Origin: an uncultured Eubacteriales bacterium
GTDB taxonomy: Bacteria; Bacillota; Clostridia; Christensenellales; UBA1242
Reading direction: 5' to 3'
Length of the DNA stretch: 6,095 nt
NCBI GenBank assembly: GCA_948949055.1
Contig: CARBWQ010000057.1
Span: 1 to 6,095 of the forward strand
In this document: in pieces, positions 4,980 through 6,095 of the stretch
How the letters are laid out: each line of letters opens with the position of its first letter
Position numbering within the stretch: position 1 is the first letter of the stretch
Position numbers and translations under genes: made by a program
Notes under the pieces: generated by a model
The model's input: the letters and a program-made list of their open reading frames with translations, nothing else
Told to the model about the DNA's origin: nothing
Database searches by the model: none

Positions 4980-6095
4980 TTACATATCATAACTACTTTT
5001 AATAAACTCTAATGCTTCTTCCGTCCATCCAATAAATATTATTTTATTTGATGTAAAGACTACCGATGTATCTAATCTTTTATCAAGTATATTATTTTGG
5101 AAATTGTGACTTGAAATGGCAAATATACTGCCGTTTTCTAATTCAACCAATATACCATGACCTAGTCCATACCATTTACCATGTACTTGTTCTAGTCCTT
5201 GTGCAAAAATCACACTTCCGTCAGTGGCAAGTTTTAAATAGATTGTTTTATCAAGTTCTATTTGAATAAGACTATAATCTAGTGTTAGATAGTTTTTTAA
5301 TTCATAGTAAAGGTCATTTTCGATAGTCACATTAGATTCGCATTTTATAACAATTTTATCCTCAGAATTCATTTTGCAATACAAGAAATCTGTTGTATCA
5401 TAACCTGGTAAAATATAATCTAATATAGATTCATGCTCGCTAGCTTTTTCAACTTGAAAGAGTTGTTGGTATTCTATATTTTGATTAATATCATAACAAG
5501 TTAAAACTACCATGTCACCAATAATAACTAGACTACTATTAGAAGAACTCCATTCGTTCATGTAAGAGGCGACAACTTTGCCTTCATCAGTTATATACAT
5601 ATAAAAATCATTGCTAGGCAGGTCTTCTAATCTTATCTTACAAAAACTGTACATGCCTGCGTCGATTGTATATTCTAATTTTGTTTTGTATAAACCTGGC
5701 TCTATTTGATAGTCTTCTGTTATGTTTAATTCAATTGCTTGGTACCTATTATTGCTTAAATTATTGGCAATTATAGTTTCGCCATCATATTTTAGTTCAT
5801 AAGAGTAACAAGTATATTCATCATTTGGACTTGTAATTGGATTTAAAATATAGCTTTCCTCATTTTTAGTATATGTATAGTCTTTTGCTCTATTACCTTC
5901 AATAATAACTACTTTATCTTCTAATATTTTGCAATAGAATGGCGAATTGTATTCGTCTGTGCCTTTAAGCGATTTGTTGATTAAATTGCTAAATTGTTGA
6001 TTCTGTCCTGGATTTTCAATGTCGCCAGGCCCAGGGTTCTCGGTATCTCCTGTTCCTAGTTTTTCAGTCCCAGGGTTCTCAGTATCTCCTGGGTT
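4980..6095 (-). CDS. Unrecognised beta-rich protein with a Gly/Pro/Glu-rich repeat linker, 5' end outside the window
   Basis: The leftward frame is open from the right edge (codon 1 at 6095-6093) to TAA at 4982-4980, 371 codons. The ATG at 5654 is internal and no start is visible. Residues 1-32 are a low-complexity linker built of ENPG and GDTENPG units, of the kind that separates an anchor or signal region from exported domains in Gram-positive proteins. The rest (about 35-371) is rich in short beta strands and polar turns, with few basic residues, and no membrane helix or LPxTG motif at the end. Three similar strand starts, FYCKILED (53-60), SFCKIRLED (150-158) and FLYCKMNSED (237-246), suggest a repeated domain of about 90 residues. 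I do not recognise the family. A cell-surface or secreted role is inferred from composition only. The N-terminal part needed to settle this lies beyond base 6095. Confidence 0.7.
   Translation of the reverse strand, partial: NPGDTENPGTEKLGTGDTENPGPGDIENPGQNQQFSNLINKSLKGTDEYNSPFYCKILEDKVVIIEGNRAKDYTYTKNEESYILNPITSPNDEYTCYSYELKYDGETIIANNLSNNRYQAIELNITEDYQIEPGLYKTKLEYTIDAGMYSFCKIRLEDLPSNDFYMYITDEGKVVASYMNEWSSSNSSLVIIGDMVVLTCYDINQNIEYQQLFQVEKASEHESILDYILPGYDTTDFLYCKMNSEDKIVIKCESNVTIENDLYYELKNYLTLDYSLIQIELDKTIYLKLATDGSVIFAQGLEQVHGKWYGLGHGILVELENGSIFAISSHNFQNNILDKRLDTSVVFTSNKIIFIGWTEEALEFIKSSYDM
6015..6095 (-). repeat. Imperfect tandem repeat encoding GDTENPG units
   Basis: On the plus strand CCCAGGGTTCTC occurs at 6030-6041 and again at 6069-6080, both followed by GTATCTCCTG after one variable base. 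The period is 39 bp, or 13 codons, so the frame is kept when copies are gained or lost. Shorter ENPG-coding units lie next to it (around 6010-6030), and the array continues to the window edge. Confidence 0.75.

Noticed and set aside
5066..5269. Rightward ORF inside the leftward repeat protein
   Set aside because: It is fully antisense to a 371-codon open frame and has no start signals.

Overview
The window looks like chromosomal DNA of an AT-rich, Gram-positive (Firmicutes, clostridia-like) bacterium. The evidence is A/T-rich coding sequence, strong Shine-Dalgarno sites of the AGGAGG type, sigma-A-like promoters, short hairpins followed by T-runs, and gene families common in Clostridia (DUF3781, TetR regulators, YugP-like membrane zinc peptidases, Nudix and metallo-beta-lactamase-fold proteins). 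I cannot name a species. The intact genes fit the standard genetic code.

Bases 1-665: the C-terminal end of a pyridoxamine-phosphate-oxidase-like flavin protein, a terminator, an intact DUF3781 gene with its own promoter, and a second terminator of nearly the same sequence. Bases 665-1373: a TetR-family repressor on the minus strand and a control region with two palindromes. One palindrome covers the -35 box of a very good rightward promoter (TTGACT, 17 bp, TATAAT).

Bases 1374-2664: the apparent target operon, now decayed. The first gene resembles a YugP-type membrane zinc peptidase but has two in-frame stops, no HExxH motif and a short C-terminus. The second is an alpha/beta hydrolase with a frameshift in an A8 run and no visible nucleophile region. 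A third copy of the same terminator hairpin closes the operon. The regulator and its control DNA look intact while the genes they appear to control are broken.

Bases 2665-3137 hold no convincing gene. They contain a strong orphan promoter that points into a GC-richer, palindromic stretch, which could be a small RNA or a REP-like repeat, and further small palindromes. Bases 3138-3794 are a Nudix hydrolase broken by one nonsense codon, and 3878-4681 is an intact RNase Z-like metallo-beta-lactamase-fold protein with its own promoter. Bases 4797-4931 are a 44-codon remnant resembling the N-terminus of an HD-domain phosphohydrolase. A bidirectional terminator then separates this rightward set from a long leftward gene that runs off the right edge. 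That gene encodes a Gly/Pro/Glu-rich repeat followed by a beta-rich, possibly repetitive, unrecognised domain.

Overall this is an accessory region with at least three, probably four, decaying genes among intact ones. No complete multi-gene defence or mobile system is visible. The most unusual signals are the repeated terminator family, the intact operator and promoter ahead of dead genes, and the orphan promoter with its structured element.
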